Assembly: GCF_000143415.4 (NCBI RefSeq)
Contig: NW_003314315.1
Coordinates: forward strand, 1,239,514-1,303,513
Direction: 5' to 3'
Length of the DNA stretch: 64,000 nucleotides
From: Selaginella moellendorffii
Taxonomy: Eukaryota; Streptophyta; Lycopodiopsida; Selaginellales; Selaginellaceae
The first letter of the stretch is position 1, and the number at the start of each line of letters is the position of its first letter. The translations under genes and the position numbers were made by a program. The notes below the pieces were generated by a model. It worked only from the letters and a program-made list of their open reading frames with translations. It did no database searches and was not told the origin of the DNA. This document shows positions 11,201 through 24,544 of this stretch, one piece after another.

Positions 11201-11949
11201 TTCTTAGCTCTCGTACCTCGTCGTTCATCACCCAGCCTCCTCCCACAACTTCGAGCTGTCCACTCTTGACTAGGCGGATGAAATCCTGCTTCTCCGAGTC
11301 CGAGGCGTCTTGCCACCAGCGATGGAGGTAGGACATCTCCTCCCAGATGAACTTACGTCGAGGATCCTGAGCACGAGAGGAGACGATCAGCAAAGTTTTT
11401 CTAAAACTAAAAGTGTAAGTTTCTCTAGATAGAACTAAAATTGTGAAGCTCGAGTACCTTGCGAAGAGCTCCAACCACAGTCGAAAGTATGTGTTTCGTG
11501 CGCTCCTGGTAGTACTCCTCCACCGTGCGAAGCCACCCTGGATCGTTGTGAGAGTGAGGCACCACAAACACCTTGAGCTTCTCGCGATTCCACTCGTCAC
11601 CGCGGTACTTCACTGCCCATCCCTGCGTCCACGCGCCACCGGCCTTGTTCTCGAAGGCTATGGCGTCGTAGAGCTCCTTGGTGCTTATGTCCACCACCGC
11701 TTCCAATTGCACCCTCGAGGGACTGTGATCGCGGGCGCCGCTGCGAATCGTCGGCATTCCCGGCATCGAGACGATTGGGTCGGCGCTCCAGCTGTAGATC
11801 GCCATACCTACAACCAGGAGCAGCAGCGCGAGCACGATCCCTCCACGAACCCCGCAATCCAAAATCTCGTAGACGAGCCTGTGCCGCCTCTGGATCACTC
11901 TCACCTTGCGGCGCCCGCTGCTCGATCCCGAGGAGGACGATGCCGTCAT
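8300..11949 (-). CDS. Golgi alpha-mannosidase II (GH38)
   Basis: Four exons (11949-11458, 11366-11217, 11154-11122, 11065-8300) give 1146 aa, close to plant enzymes of about 1170 aa. The enzyme trims mannose residues from GlcNAcMan5GlcNAc2 in the medial Golgi, committing N-glycans to the complex type. A type II signal anchor (GGIVLALLLLVVGMAIYSW) lies about 30-40 residues from the start. The catalytic half contains VVPHSHNDPGWLRT (metal-binding His/Asp) and NAWAIDPFGHS (nucleophile Asp), then MLIQRTHYEVKKELAQ, all characteristic of GH38 mannosidase II. The longer frame beginning at 11979 starts with GTG, so I chose ATG 11949. It diverges from casein kinase 1 across about 335 bp. Confidence 0.93.
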
Positions 11950-12284
11950 CGCGCCGGCGAGGATGGATCGACTATCCACTTCTCTTCTCTCTCGCTTTTA
12001 GAACATCCTCTATAGTAAAATAAACAAAACAATGTAGGACACGCGGCCGTACGCCGTGCATCCGGGAGGGGTACGGAAAGTGGAATGGTTGGCTATGGTG
12101 GGTGACTGCGCAAGAACGAGGGTTTGATAGGGGAGGCGCTGTGGCCGCGGCGCTAGGGTGCGCGTATTGGGAACGCCGCGATGGCGATGGCGTAGCAGCA
12201 GCGCAGCAGCAGCGGCGCGGAATCATGCTTGTAAGGCGCTAGGGAGATCTCCTGTGGCCAGATTCTCCCCCAATCCAGTGAGCC
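11950..12284. promoter_or_regulatory. Shared intergenic promoter region of mannosidase II and casein kinase 1
   Basis: Two divergent start codons are 335 bp apart, so both 5' UTRs and core promoters must lie here. The sequence is GC-rich on the kinase side and holds no recognisable coding frame. No clear TATA box was identified. The assignment rests on geometry alone. Confidence 0.5.
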
Positions 12285-14439
<2,155 letters not shown>

Positions 14440-15304
14440 CATCGAGTAAGTTTTCCCCCCGCCACCTTGTTTCATTTCCTCCATGGCTTTGGCTTTCTCA
14501 CGCGAGACAAAAGCAAGCTTCCGCCGCCGCTGCTGCTACCGTCGTGATTCTTTCATTAACAGGAGTCCATGCTTACGTACGTAATGTGACTCGTCTCATC
14601 GGGAAGCTTGAGCTCTTGTCTCGACGCGTTCACTTTGTTCCGGGATTAACTTATCAGTGGTTTTGCGAAAGAGAGATGGATCATCGCAGTGCCGAGGGGG
14701 AGCGCGACAAACTTCGTCGGAGCATCGTCCGGGACGCCAGTTGCAAGGGATGGAGGTGGAGGAGGAGGGCAGCGTCTCTTCACTACTCGCGGTGCCTGGG
14801 AAGCGCGGTGGGATTCCGGACGCGGTCGTGGCTCGCAAAGTCCATGCCAAATGGTTGCCGCAGGATCAAGGTCTTCTCTTCTCCTCTCGATCGTTTGGAT
14901 TGATCCTCGCTCCCAGTCTTGCTTGCTTGTCTAGGATCAGGATTGATGCTTTCCTTCTTCCAGGATTGATGCTTATGGTGCGATGTCGATGTGGTAAGCG
15001 TATGGAACGCTCACTGCTCGAGCAAGATTGGAGAGGGTTTCTCACAAACCGGCACGTCGTGGACATGAGCTTGCCCAGCCAGAAGCTCTACCACCCGCCA
15101 TGGAGGTGAATCTCGAGATCGGCGTGGAGATCCACCCCGCCCGTCCAGCTGAGCGGCTACGCTGTAGGCCATGACGATCCCTCCGCCGGAGGTCCTCCCC
15201 ACTCTGCGGCGGCTGCTCGAGCTCCTCAACCTGGAGATCAGCGCTTCCAAGAAGAACCCTAACTCTGTGTAAGAGTTTTGTATATTTAGGGCAACGAAGG
15301 AGCT
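14440..15304. other. Unresolved spacer with short overlapping ORFs upstream of TAF4
   Basis: About 865 bp lies between the casein kinase stop and the TAF4 start. It is GC-rich and open in several frames, but none shows a recognisable domain. Two small plus-strand ORFs immediately before TAF4 overlap in an ATGA: about 15101-15175 (starting MEVNLEIGVEIH) and 15171-15275 (34 codons, with LRRLLELLNLEISASKK). The minus strand also has a 53-codon ATG frame over the same bases. The plus-strand pair could be upstream ORFs in the TAF4 leader or an unspliced remnant. I cannot decide. Confidence 0.4.
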
Positions 15305-17203
15305 ATGGCTGCGATGGCGCAGCAAGCGGGAGGAGGTGATGGAGCCGGCACTGGTGGCGGCGGCGGCGGCGGTGGCGGCGCCGGGCCACGGAAGACGAGC
15401 GTCTCGTTCGGATCGCTCATGCCATTCCTCCAGACGCTTGTGGCGCCGGAGCAAAATCTCCAGCTCGTGGCGCTCTATGCGAAGATGAAGGTGTGTTCTT
15501 TCGCCGCTTTCTAGCTCCACTTGTCTTGATCGCCCTCCACCACACCACAGGAGGAGAAGATCTCCCGCGAGGATTTCGTGAGGGGAGCTCGCGTCGTCGC
15601 GGGAGAGAAGGTGATTCTGGAAGCTCTCAGTCGGATGAACTCGAGGGTATGGTGCACGAGAATTTCTACTCGATCGACCCGCGAATTTTTTCATTTTTGT
15701 GTCGCCAATGTAGCCTCCACAGGCGCTACACCCAGAACAACCCCCAGCGCTTGGTGATGGATCATCACAGCAGCCACCATTTACTCCACCAGAACGAAAG
15801 CAGCTCGTGAGGAAAGCTTCTGATATGGCCATGACGTCGGGCGGACAAGCCAGGTTCCAAATTTGTTTTCTTCCCTCCTTTTGCTCGATCTCACGAGCTT
15901 TTGCAGTAAGAAACAAAAGGCTGATCCGGTCCAAAGCCTTGAGCAGATCAACGATGTAACTGCTGTTGGTGGCGTCAACTTGAAAGTAGAGTTTCTTTTC
16001 TTGCTCGCGTTTCGGTTTTCTTACTCTTTTGATTTCAGGAAGAAGAAGAGCGCTTGCTCACTGCTCCGAGAGAAGAAAGCCGGACTACACCTGAGATGCG
16101 AAGGAAGTTTATGGAGGAGGAAGGCCGATTTTTCTTGGAGAAAGGTCCACTACATACTAAAGTACAAGAAATTGGTATAAAGATTTTGGAGCCATATCGG
16201 TGATGCCATTGGTGCCTCTACTTGCAGCCGCGAAACATGGACTCAAAAGCATCAGTGAGGACGTGGAGCGTTGCTTGTCGATGGTAAGCGTCCCCGTCGT
16301 GAAAATTGAGCTTATAGTTTGTGATCCAGAGTGCGGAGGAATTGTTGTGGGGCTTTCTTCTCAAAACCATCAAAGTGTCCAAGCAGGTACCAGTTTTGCA
16401 AACTTCATTTTCAAGTCTCACTGCCCCGCTTCCAGAGATGCGACGTTGAAAAGGAACGGCACAGGGTTATGGCGACGCTAGATTTTCAGAAGCAAATCAT
16501 GGCCATGAGGAAAGAGCAACGGGAATTTCGGCAAAGAAAGCAAGCCGAAGAAGCCGAGAGATTGCGCAAGCTCAATGAGGTTAATGCATCACTCTTTTGA
16601 GTGATCCAAGCCCCAAGTTAACTTGTGTCGTGCAGGAGAAAGGACCACAAGCAACTGAAGAATCAACTCCAAAATCTCAAAAGGTGAGCACGCTCATGGA
16701 TGCTTATTTCTTTTTTCCTGATGCTTCCAGTGTGTGCTAGGCACAACAACAAAACGATGACAAGTTGAGAACCACGGCGGCAAACATTGCAGCTCGCAAG
16801 GCTGTGGGAGCCGACGACGTGCTCTCCAAGTGGATGCTAATGGCCGAACAGAGACAGCAAAAGCAAGCAGCTGCTGGTAAGCTCTTGCAAGTTTGGAAAA
16901 GCGGAAAAGAATACTTCGTGAGCTTGTAGATGGCTGGGGAAACGCAGGAACACCAGTTGCCGGCAAGCAGCAGTTCGGTGGTAAGCTCGTTTCCGAGCGA
17001 TGATGCGTTCCTGACAAACTTTCTTGATAGCTGCGACGCCTCGAGTGAATGCCCGGCGCTCTGCTCTACCTCAAGCCACCAGAGCTCGGTCGATCATACT
17101 CCGGGACCTGGTGGCCTGCCTGGAGAGGGAGCCGGGCATGTCGACGTCCCCTCTCCTGTACAGATTCTACGAGCGATTGTCGAGCGAGGAGGTGAATTAC
17201 TAG
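15305..17203 (+). CDS. TAF4: TFIID subunit 4 (TAF4), RST and TAF4 domains
   Basis: Twelve exons join in phase to 427 aa (exon starts 15305, 15551, 15714, 15907, 16039, 16228, 16330, 16436, 16636, 16741, 16948, 17031). An N-terminal Gly-rich run leads into an RST-like domain (residues about 33-90: [20 protein letters not shown], then [20 protein letters not shown]). The C-terminal TAF4 domain includes [60 protein letters not shown] and ends [20 protein letters not shown], closely matching plant TAF4. TAF4 pairs with TAF12 through a histone fold to scaffold TFIID at RNA polymerase II promoters. It is shorter than angiosperm TAF4 (about 700-850 aa), mostly through a short middle. A missed upstream exon is possible. 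Confidence 0.92.
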
Positions 17204-18079
17204 AGGAGCACACATTCTAACACTTGCGAGAGATCGAGAGCGTCATTTCTCTCCAGGAAAATGGGCCAAGCCTGCGTTTTTGCGGTGTTCGTGGCAGGCA
17301 AACAAGAGATCTTCAATGTTGACTTGAGGATAGGTCCCGGGATCGATACCCGGCAAGAGAGGAATTTGGCCCGCCGCATGTCATGTCATGTCATAACAGA
17401 CCTCGTAACGCCACCTAATCACACGAACGACCAAAAAAGAAAATCCCCCCAATTTATTTCTCGAAAACAAATAACCCCAAAATAGGCCCCCGGCGCCGCC
17501 GCCGTCCGATGCGGGCGGCGATCCGACGGCCCGGACCCCAGGCACCGCCATTCAATCTGGTTTGCGCAAAGAAAGAAAGAAGAAGAAAAGAAAAAACTCA
17601 CGCCGAGAAACACACCACGCCGGTGGTGGTGTTTGTGTAGTACCATATCATATCGTTAATGCCTGGCATTTGTTCCTTGTTGCGAGATCATCACATAAGC
17701 AAGAACATCCCAAAAAAAAAAGGAAAAAATTTACCAAGGGTACGTTCTCCTCCTCCTCCTTCTTCTTCATCTTTGTTTAGCTCTCTCTCATTCTCAATCA
17801 ATCAAGCATGCTTATAGCTCTAGCTCCAGCTCTTCCAGCTACATTGGGCGAGCTCGGCTATGGTGCTGCCTGGTTTGCATTTGCATGCAGCATCATTTGC
17901 TAGGCTTGCATGTATCTTGCTCGCCGTCGCCTTGTCTCACCTAGACTGGAATTTTCGACTGTTCCAGGTGTTGGGCTGCTGAGTGTGGCGGCTGCCGGTC
18001 TTGGGTTGCCCTCTTTTCCGGGGGCAAGGCTCCCCCTTTCTTTATTCTTGTTGGTCTCCTCTTCTCGGGAAAAGAGAAG
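17204..18079. other. Intergenic: TAF4 3' flank and ARID-HMG promoter/leader
   Basis: About 875 bp without a supported gene. It contains a short (TGTCA)n-like run at about 17378-17396, an A-rich stretch near 17560-17740, and pyrimidine-rich sequence just before the next gene that fits a 5' UTR. Open frames here lack recognisable motifs. Confidence 0.5.
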
Positions 18080-19991
18080 ATGCCCGATGATCACCAGAGC
18101 TCCGGGCTTGCTGACGCTGCCGCCACCACCGCCACCACCGCCGCCGGCGAACACCACCAGTCGCCGCAAACTCCTCCTCCTCCTCCGCTCACTTCTCCAT
18201 CGCCAGAGCACAGCAACAACAACAACGGTGGTCATGCACAAGCTCCCACAAGCTCGGAGGTCCACCACGCGCTCCTAGCCGCGGCCGCCGCCAGCGCCAC
18301 CGCGCCGCCCCGCTCCTCGGAGATGCTCAATCTCCCCCGAGACTTCCTGTCCCTCCGCCCGCAAGAGCCGCCACCCCTCTCACACTCGCGGCTTGTTCCA
18401 AAGTTCGAGACCAAAGACGCGCCTTTGATCACGGTACAAATGGCGTCTCCTCCCCACAACTACAAATGCACCTCGATCACCACCACCACTAGCACGACTA
18501 GCACTGCCACTCCAGTCTTCTCGGCCGGTTACCCGCGAGCTCTAGCTTCTCACGAGGAGGTCTTGCGAGACAAGGAGCTCTTCCTCGACACGCTCCGGAG
18601 GCTCCACGGGAGCATGGGATTCAAGTCATTGACGTACGTAAGTAGACACTATGGTTGTCTCTCCCGCTCTCTTTTTGGTTTCTCTTTGGTTTCTCGATCG
18701 ATCGATCGAACTCCTTTGACCGTTTGATGGATGGATGGGAACTTTTTCTTCAGCATACCAACAATTGGAGGAACTCAGCTGGATTTGCACCTCTTGTACA
18801 GGGAAGTCACGGCCCGCGGAGGATTACACCAGGTTGGTGGAGCGAAATTCTTGTTTCTTTGGCACAGGCACTCACTTCGCTCGTTGCTCGCAGGTGATCA
18901 AGGATAGGATCTGGAAGGAAATAAAAGCGGTGTTCCATTTCCCACCGACGACCACCAATGCGTCGTATGTTCTTCGGAAGTATTACTCGAGCCTTCTCCA
19001 CCACTACGAGCAGGTCTACTTCTTCCGGAATCAGGGAGCTGTCGTATCTGCGCCCGGTTAGCTTTCTCTATCCGGAATTCATTCATTCCTTTTGCCTCGT
19101 TTTCTTCTTTTCTTTTCCTTCCTTTGACTGACTTGGAGTCAGGTCTTGTCTCTCCAGGCGATGCAGATGCTGCTGCTGATCCAGGTAGAAGAAAGGCAAA
19201 ACAAAAACTTTACTCACAATACTTTGGTTGCTCTAAACAAAGTTATCTTTTTTTGTTCCTCGCAGGGAATGCCACCACGAACTGTATCGGTCAGACCGTG
19301 ACAGGATCAATCGTTGGCAAGTTCGAGCATGGCTACCTCGTCAGTGTCACCGTCGGCAGCGAGGCGCTCAAAGGCGTCCTGTACAACGTCCCACCCGGCG
19401 AGTACGTGCCACAGTTCACGACCACGTCCAAGCTCCCGACTTCCAACGGAGCTCAGCTGTCCGAGTGCGTGAATGCTGATGGAGAGCTCCGGCGCAAGAG
19501 GAGGAGGAGGCTGGGATTGAGAAAAAAGGATCCCAACGCTCCAAAGCTCAACCGGAGTGCCTACAACTTCTTCTTTGCGGAGCAGAGAGCACGGATAAGG
19601 CTGTTGCAGCCCAACCGGGAGATCAGCAGGATGATTGGAGATTCGTGGAGCAAACTAACTGACGAGCAGCGACTGGTAACAGCACAAAGTTCTCTTCTCT
19701 CTCGTTTTTTTTCTTGGTTTTCACATCAGTGACACCCTCTGGCAGCCTTACAAAGAGCGTGGACTCGTGGACAAGGAGCGGTATCGGAAAGAGATAAAGC
19801 AGTACCGGGAGAAGATGCGGGGATTGAAGGACGTGGACATGGAAGGCACGACTGAAGAAGCTCACGAGGAGGAGGACGTAAGCGATGATCCAGAGCAGGA
19901 GGTGGAGACGGAAGACAATGGCGCTCCGGCTGACGAAGAGCAGCGTGAGACTCTCGAGTTTAAGTCCATCCTCTCGGCTCAGGCCTCCTAA
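18080..19991 (+). CDS. ARID-HMG DNA-binding protein (HMGB9/HMGB15-like)
   Basis: Six exons (18080-18633, 18754-18832, 18894-19056, 19143-19184, 19266-19675, 19746-19991) join in phase to 497 aa. After a low-complexity Pro/Ala/His-rich start of about 150 residues comes an ARID/BRIGHT domain (about 155-255: DKELFLDTLRRLHGSMGF, IPTIGGTQLDLHLLYREVTA, IKDRIWKEIKAVF, SYVLRKYYSSLLHHYEQVYF). A linker domain (GSIVGKFEHGYLVSVTVGSE) follows, then an HMG box (about 360-430: RKKDPNAPKLNRSAYNFFFA, WSKLTDEQRL, PYKERGLVDKERY) and an acidic tail. This architecture is specific to plant ARID-HMG proteins, nuclear factors that bind AT-rich DNA; one Arabidopsis member acts in pollen tube growth. Exon 4 (42 bp) could alternatively begin at a nearer AG. 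Confidence 0.92.
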
Positions 19992-20539
19992 CTCTTTAGC
20001 TCGTCACTCACTCACTCACCTCTTTAGTGTTGATGATCATGTACATTGCCTCACATCTCTCACAATTGTTGTCTAACATGGATAGATCGATTCGCAGCTC
20101 CTTTTTCTACTTGCAGCGTAGTAAATCTTAATCTTTGGTGTATGCCATGATCGTAAATCCAGAAGATCCGCCAGGAAGATGATGGGAAAAGAGGGGCGAC
20201 GGGGACAAATTGTTTTTTTCTTCTTATTTCTGTGTCTAAAAAGCAGTGTTTTCTGGCAAGCCAGGACGATATCCGATGGTTTCCAAGCTTTACAGAGAAA
20301 CAAACCATCCAACCCAGCAGATTTCTAGTCTCCATCTCATCAACCTTATCACCAAACTGAATCAAGTCTTGTTAGAGACGAACAAAACAAATCCATGGCC
20401 GGTGTGGGGAGCTGTTTTCCTGCAACACGGCACTGCCATCTTCGAGGGACCACGCCAATAATATCTCGGACTTTAAAATGTTTGAAGCTCGATCGCAATG
20501 TAGCTATAGTTGTGTTTGTATCAAGTCGAGTGAGGAAGC
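19992..20539. other. Intergenic: ARID-HMG 3' flank and fatty alcohol oxidase promoter
   Basis: About 550 bp between co-oriented genes. I see no supported coding frame and no RNA gene. It presumably contains the 3' UTR of the upstream gene and the promoter of the downstream one. Confidence 0.5.
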
Positions 20540-22901
20540 ATGGCGCCTCCAGCTGCGAGCCTCGATGGTCTGCCAACTTCCACGCTTGCTCATCCCTTGC
20601 TCCAAGGAGGCCGCCCTCCTTATGCCCACAAGTTCTCCAAGGCGCAACTGGAAGCACTCGAGGCCCTGTGCTCTACATTCGTTCCGCCGGTTTCGTCCCC
20701 CGATGGCAGCCACAGAGAGTTTTACGAGCTCTCTGGGGAGGCAGACGCAGAGATGGTGAGCAGGCCGAGCTAGAAAAGCAAAAAAGATGGCTTTGCTTGC
20801 GTTTGTTTGTAGGTGGCGGGGAGGATGACACAGTTTATCCATCCCAAGCTTTTGAGGAGAGCCGAGGAGGTGCTGGGCATGCTCTCCACGCCCAAGTCCA
20901 CTCCGCAGTACCCCTACGACAAGAAGTTCAGTGAGGTGCCGCTCGAGGAGCGAGAGAAACTTATGTACCAGTGGGCCAACAGCGACGACGACGATTCCCG
21001 TCTCAACTTCAAGATCTTCAAGACGTTCATCCTCAACACCTTCTATAGCAAGGTGCCGTGGTTTAGAAAGACGCTCTCTATATCAAGACATTGTACCTCT
21101 TGGCTTGCAGGTGGATGCTTCGGGCTACAACCCGACCTGGGAAGCCATCGGCTACGCGGGACCGGATCCAAACTCCATGAAAGCAACGTTGCCTCCAAAG
21201 CCGTCAGCTCTCAAGTCCGCCGTCTTCGACGTCAGAGAGCACCCCGACCTGCGAGCAGTCCTCAAGCACACGGGTTACACTCTACTGGATGACATATCTC
21301 ACCTCAAGCCGGCGCTGCTGCCTTCCAACAAGCTTGAGGACGGAGAGGACGTGATTGGCATCAAATGCGACGTGATCATTGTTGGAGCTGGCAGCGGAGG
21401 AAGCGTTCCAGCTCAGGTCCTGTCCACTGCCGGCCTCAAAGTTTTGCTGCTGGAGAAAGGCCGCTACTTTGCGAGAGAAGATCTGTCCCTGCTCGAGCAA
21501 CCGACTTTCAGCGAGCTCTACGAAGAAGGCGGATTTCTGGCAACTGACGACTTTGCTTACTCGCTCATGTCCGCTGCGGTGGTGGGAGGCGGAACTTGCA
21601 TCAACTGGGCGGCATCCTTCCAGACTCCGCCTCACGTCCGCCAGGAATGGGCCGAGGAGTGTGGACTTCCCATGTTTACCAGCGAAAAGTACCAGCAAGC
21701 TCTGGATCTCATCTGCAAGAAGATCGGTGTTCAGCCCAATGCAACAGTGGAAAGCTTCCAGAATGCAGTCCTGCGCAAGGGATGCGTGGAGCTTGGCCTC
21801 CACAGCGCAAATATACCGAGAAACGCGAGCCCGGAACACTATTGCGGCTGCTGTAACATGGGATGCCGACGGGGTATGAAGCAAGCGACCACCGAGACTT
21901 GGCTGGTGGAAGCAGCGGCAGCGGGAGCGACCATCCTCACGGGAACAAAAGGCTTGCAAGTGCTATTCACGGACGGGACCAAGAAGGAGAAGAAAGCCAT
22001 CGGTGTGTTGGCCACCACCTTGGGTGACCAGCCAAAGAAGTTGATCATCGAGGCCAAAGCGACCATCGTGTCCACCGGCTCTATCATGACACCACCGCTG
22101 CTCATCAGGAGTGGACTCACGAATCCAAACATTGGGAAACACTTCCACATCCATCCGGTGCTGGGAGTGTGGGGATACTTCCCGGACGAGGAGAAGAACC
22201 CGGGAGCTAGCTTCGAAGGAGGGATCATGACGGCCTTTAGCGCGGTGAGCGCACGCTGGGACACAGTCGGCTATGGTCCGGTGCTCATGACACCGAGCTT
22301 CCACCCCGGACAGTACGCTTCGGTGGTAACTTGGAAATCTGGAGCTCAGCACAAGGAGGCAATGCGGAGGTTCAGACGAGTCTCTCAGGTGGTGCTCTTC
22401 ACTCGTGACAAAGGAGCTGGGAGTATCGGAGTGGACAAGAAGACGGACGAGATCACGATCGAGTATACTCTAGATCCATACGACGAGGAGGTTTGCCTGG
22501 AGGGAGCGGAGAAAGGACTTCGCGTGCTCAAGGCAGCGGGGGCAGTGGAAGTCGGGACGCACCACCACGACGCTGAAAGCTTCACGTTTGGCAAGTCGAC
22601 AAGCTGGAAAGAAGAGAAGAAGCGGTTCGAGGAGTACCTTGCGAGCGTGAGAAGCAAAGGGCTCAAGCCCAACCGGCTGCCAATGGTATCGTATCACTTG
22701 CTGGGATCGTGCCGGATGGGATCCAGCCCCGAGAACTCGGTGATTGATGCCAAAGGCGAGACTTGGGATGCTGAAGGCCTCTTCCTCACGGACGCCAGCG
22801 TCTTTCCCACACCCACGGGTCTCAACCCCATGGTCACTATCCAGTCCATCGCCTACTGCACTGCACAGAACATTGTGGAGCATGTCAAGTCGTCCAAGTG
22901 A
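20540..22901 (+). CDS. Long-chain fatty alcohol oxidase (FAO), GMC oxidoreductase
   Basis: Three exons (20540-20755, 20813-21052, 21111-22901) give 748 aa, the usual length for plant FAO. The enzyme oxidises long-chain fatty alcohols to aldehydes with O2, yielding H2O2, on microsomal or peroxisomal membranes. The FAD-binding beta-alpha-beta fold is plain at about residue 240: CDVIIVGAGSGGSVPAQVLS followed by GLKVLLLEKG. VGGGTCINWAASFQTP is the GMC flavin-contact segment, and the C-terminal SVFPTPTGLNPMVTIQSIAY is the active-site-containing FAO signature. CCNMGCRRGMKQATTETWL is also typical of the family. The start ATG fits the exon 1 frame; longer frames through intron 2 are not coding. Confidence 0.93.
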
Positions 22902-23811
22902 AAGAGCAGAGCTCTAAGCTCTAAGCAAAATCATACCAGAGTTTGTATTGTTTGTGAAGTACTGTGATGGAATAAGAACAGCGACGTATGGCCAGCTCAC
23001 CTGTTTTACGAGAGGAGAAAGAAGATTTAGATTCTTCGTCCCAGCAAAGAGACAAACAGCTGCCAAGGAAAGATCAGCCACAAAACTGGCTTTGTCAATA
23101 TTGCTCTAGAGACAAACAACTCCACCAAGAGAAAAAGAAATGCGTCCTAGTTGGATAGAGATGTCAGAGACTTACTTGGATAAGGCATCAGGACTGCAGC
23201 ATCGTCCACAAAGCCAGTCTTTTGAGGACAAAAGAAGTATTGCCCCACACTGGAAAACCAAGAAGGAACCCGGCAGATCCCTGCTGGAAGGACAGGGACA
23301 TCGAGAGAAAATGTGAGGTAGCCGGAGGTCGCTTTCCATCCAACCTAATAAAATCCCAAGAACCCTAAAAAGCAGCAAATTAGTGTAGGCTTTACAATAA
23401 GTAAATTAGGCTTTACAATAAGTAAATAATTTTAACTCGTCTTGAGCATATACACACACTTTTTCTCCAACAATGGCAGAAAGAAATTTATATATACTTG
23501 AGCTAGAAAGTAATCAAAAAGTCAACACAAAAAGAAGTATAAAATTTGAGCTAAGTCTGGATTAGGGTTCTTGCAACATTGGGAGTTCACAACCCTAACA
23601 GCTAAGAAATTCCCTAGGGGTAAATATCAGATTTTCAATCATGTGGAAAATGGGGCAAAATGTTTCTAGACAGCCCCATAGCTAACTGTTTATGAGTAAA
23701 GATCCCTGGGCCGTGGATTCCTTTAGCACATTTTCCCTCCTGGAAATTATAATGTTCCTTCAAATCTTTTTGAGTATGGTTCCACCCTAAAAGCAAGGAG
23801 TTTAGGGTTCT
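22902..23811. other. Intergenic: FAO 3' flank and uS10m promoter
   Basis: About 910 bp. The first half resembles 3' flank; the second half is AT-rich, with two AACCCTAA-like elements near 23365 and 23590 and a perfect short tandem duplication listed separately. No coding frame is supported. Confidence 0.5.
23386..23427. repeat. Perfect 21-bp tandem duplication
   Basis: Two identical 21-bp units (beginning TAGGCTTTAC) lie head to tail at 23386-23406 and 23407-23427 in AT-rich DNA about 400 bp upstream of the uS10m start. Confidence 0.9.
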
Positions 23812-24504
23812 ATGGCGATGAGGAGCGGCTGCTCGGCCAGGATAAGGTGGGTGATGCCGCATTTCACTCCCTCGAGCTTCTGTAGCAGCAGCGCATCGTC
23901 ATCGTCCGGAGAAATCGCCGCAAGCAGCAGCACGGAGATCGCAAGCGAAGGAGAAACCGGGATTACTCCAAAGGCAAGAAGGAGGAGAAGGAGGTCCAAA
24001 TCCAAGGCCGACGACAGCTGCGCTGCCAAGCTCACCATCAACATCAAGACCGCGATGCGTGAGTTTCGGCTGGGAGACATCCCCAACGCCAAGGTGTGTG
24101 GGCTGCCCACGGAGAGGTCGCTCTTCACCGTCATCCAGGGGCCTCATATCGACAAGAAATCGCGCGAGCAGTTTGATATCCAGACGCGGAAGTGGCGCGT
24201 CACCATCGATACGGAGACGAGTAAGTTACGAGAGAAGCTCGAGTTTCTCAAAGAGCACAGGATTCCTGGAGTGGAGATCAAGGCCCGGTTCCAGTACAAG
24301 ACGAGGATGGCTTGGCCGCTCAAGCCTACCCGGCTGTCCGACCAGGAGAAATGGAAGCTCTTGACGCTGCGCAAGAAAGATCCAAAGCTCTACACCGCTG
24401 CGAAGCTTGCCGAGGAGTTTAAGATCGAAGAAGAACAAGTGTATGACGTGCTCAGGTCCATGGAGGAGCGGCAAAAACACGTCGATATGTTTGGAGGAGA
24501 GTGA
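23812..24504 (+). CDS. Nuclear-encoded mitochondrial ribosomal protein uS10m with C-terminal extension
   Basis: Single exon, 230 aa. Residues about 100-170 match plant mitochondrial RPS10: ERSLFTVIQGPHIDKKSREQ, FDIQTRKWRVTI, KLREKLEFLKEHRIPGVEIK, RFQYKTRM. uS10 sits in the head of the small ribosomal subunit. The first about 65 residues are Ser-, Ala- and Arg-rich with few acidic positions near the start, as expected for a mitochondrial presequence. After the S10 core, residues about 180-225 add a charged helical segment (RKKDPKLYTAAKLAEEFKIE, then VYDVLRSMEE) that resembles a small helix-turn-helix and is absent from organelle-encoded RPS10. The gene probably derives from mitochondrion-to-nucleus transfer (inference). 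It converges on TRAPPC8, with 40 bp between stops. Confidence 0.82.
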   Translation: MAMRSGCSARIRWVMPHFTPSSFCSSSASSSSGEIAASSSTEIASEGETGITPKARRRRRRSKSKADDSCAAKLTINIKTAMREFRLGDIPNAKVCGLPTERSLFTVIQGPHIDKKSREQFDIQTRKWRVTIDTETSKLREKLEFLKEHRIPGVEIKARFQYKTRMAWPLKPTRLSDQEKWKLLTLRKKDPKLYTAAKLAEEFKIEEEQVYDVLRSMEERQKHVDMFGGE

Positions 24505-24544
24505 AGAAACGCTCCAACGCTCCAACTTTCTTTCTTCCGTCTTC

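Noticed and set aside
15011-15934. 307-codon minus-strand frame opposite TAF4
   Set aside because: Mostly antisense to TAF4 exons; no domain, composition dictated by the opposite strand.
17263-17372. tRNA-like element: GGGCCAA and TTGGCCC at the ends, with an internal CCGGG-ATCGATA-CCCGG hairpin
   Set aside because: The outer arms lie 110 bp apart and are not adjacent to the T-arm-like hairpin as an acceptor stem requires. No anticodon or D arm can be drawn.
20931-21110. Long plus-strand frame that would extend the fatty alcohol oxidase exon 3 upstream
   Set aside because: It runs through intron 2 and out of phase over exon 2, whose other frame matches the FAO family.
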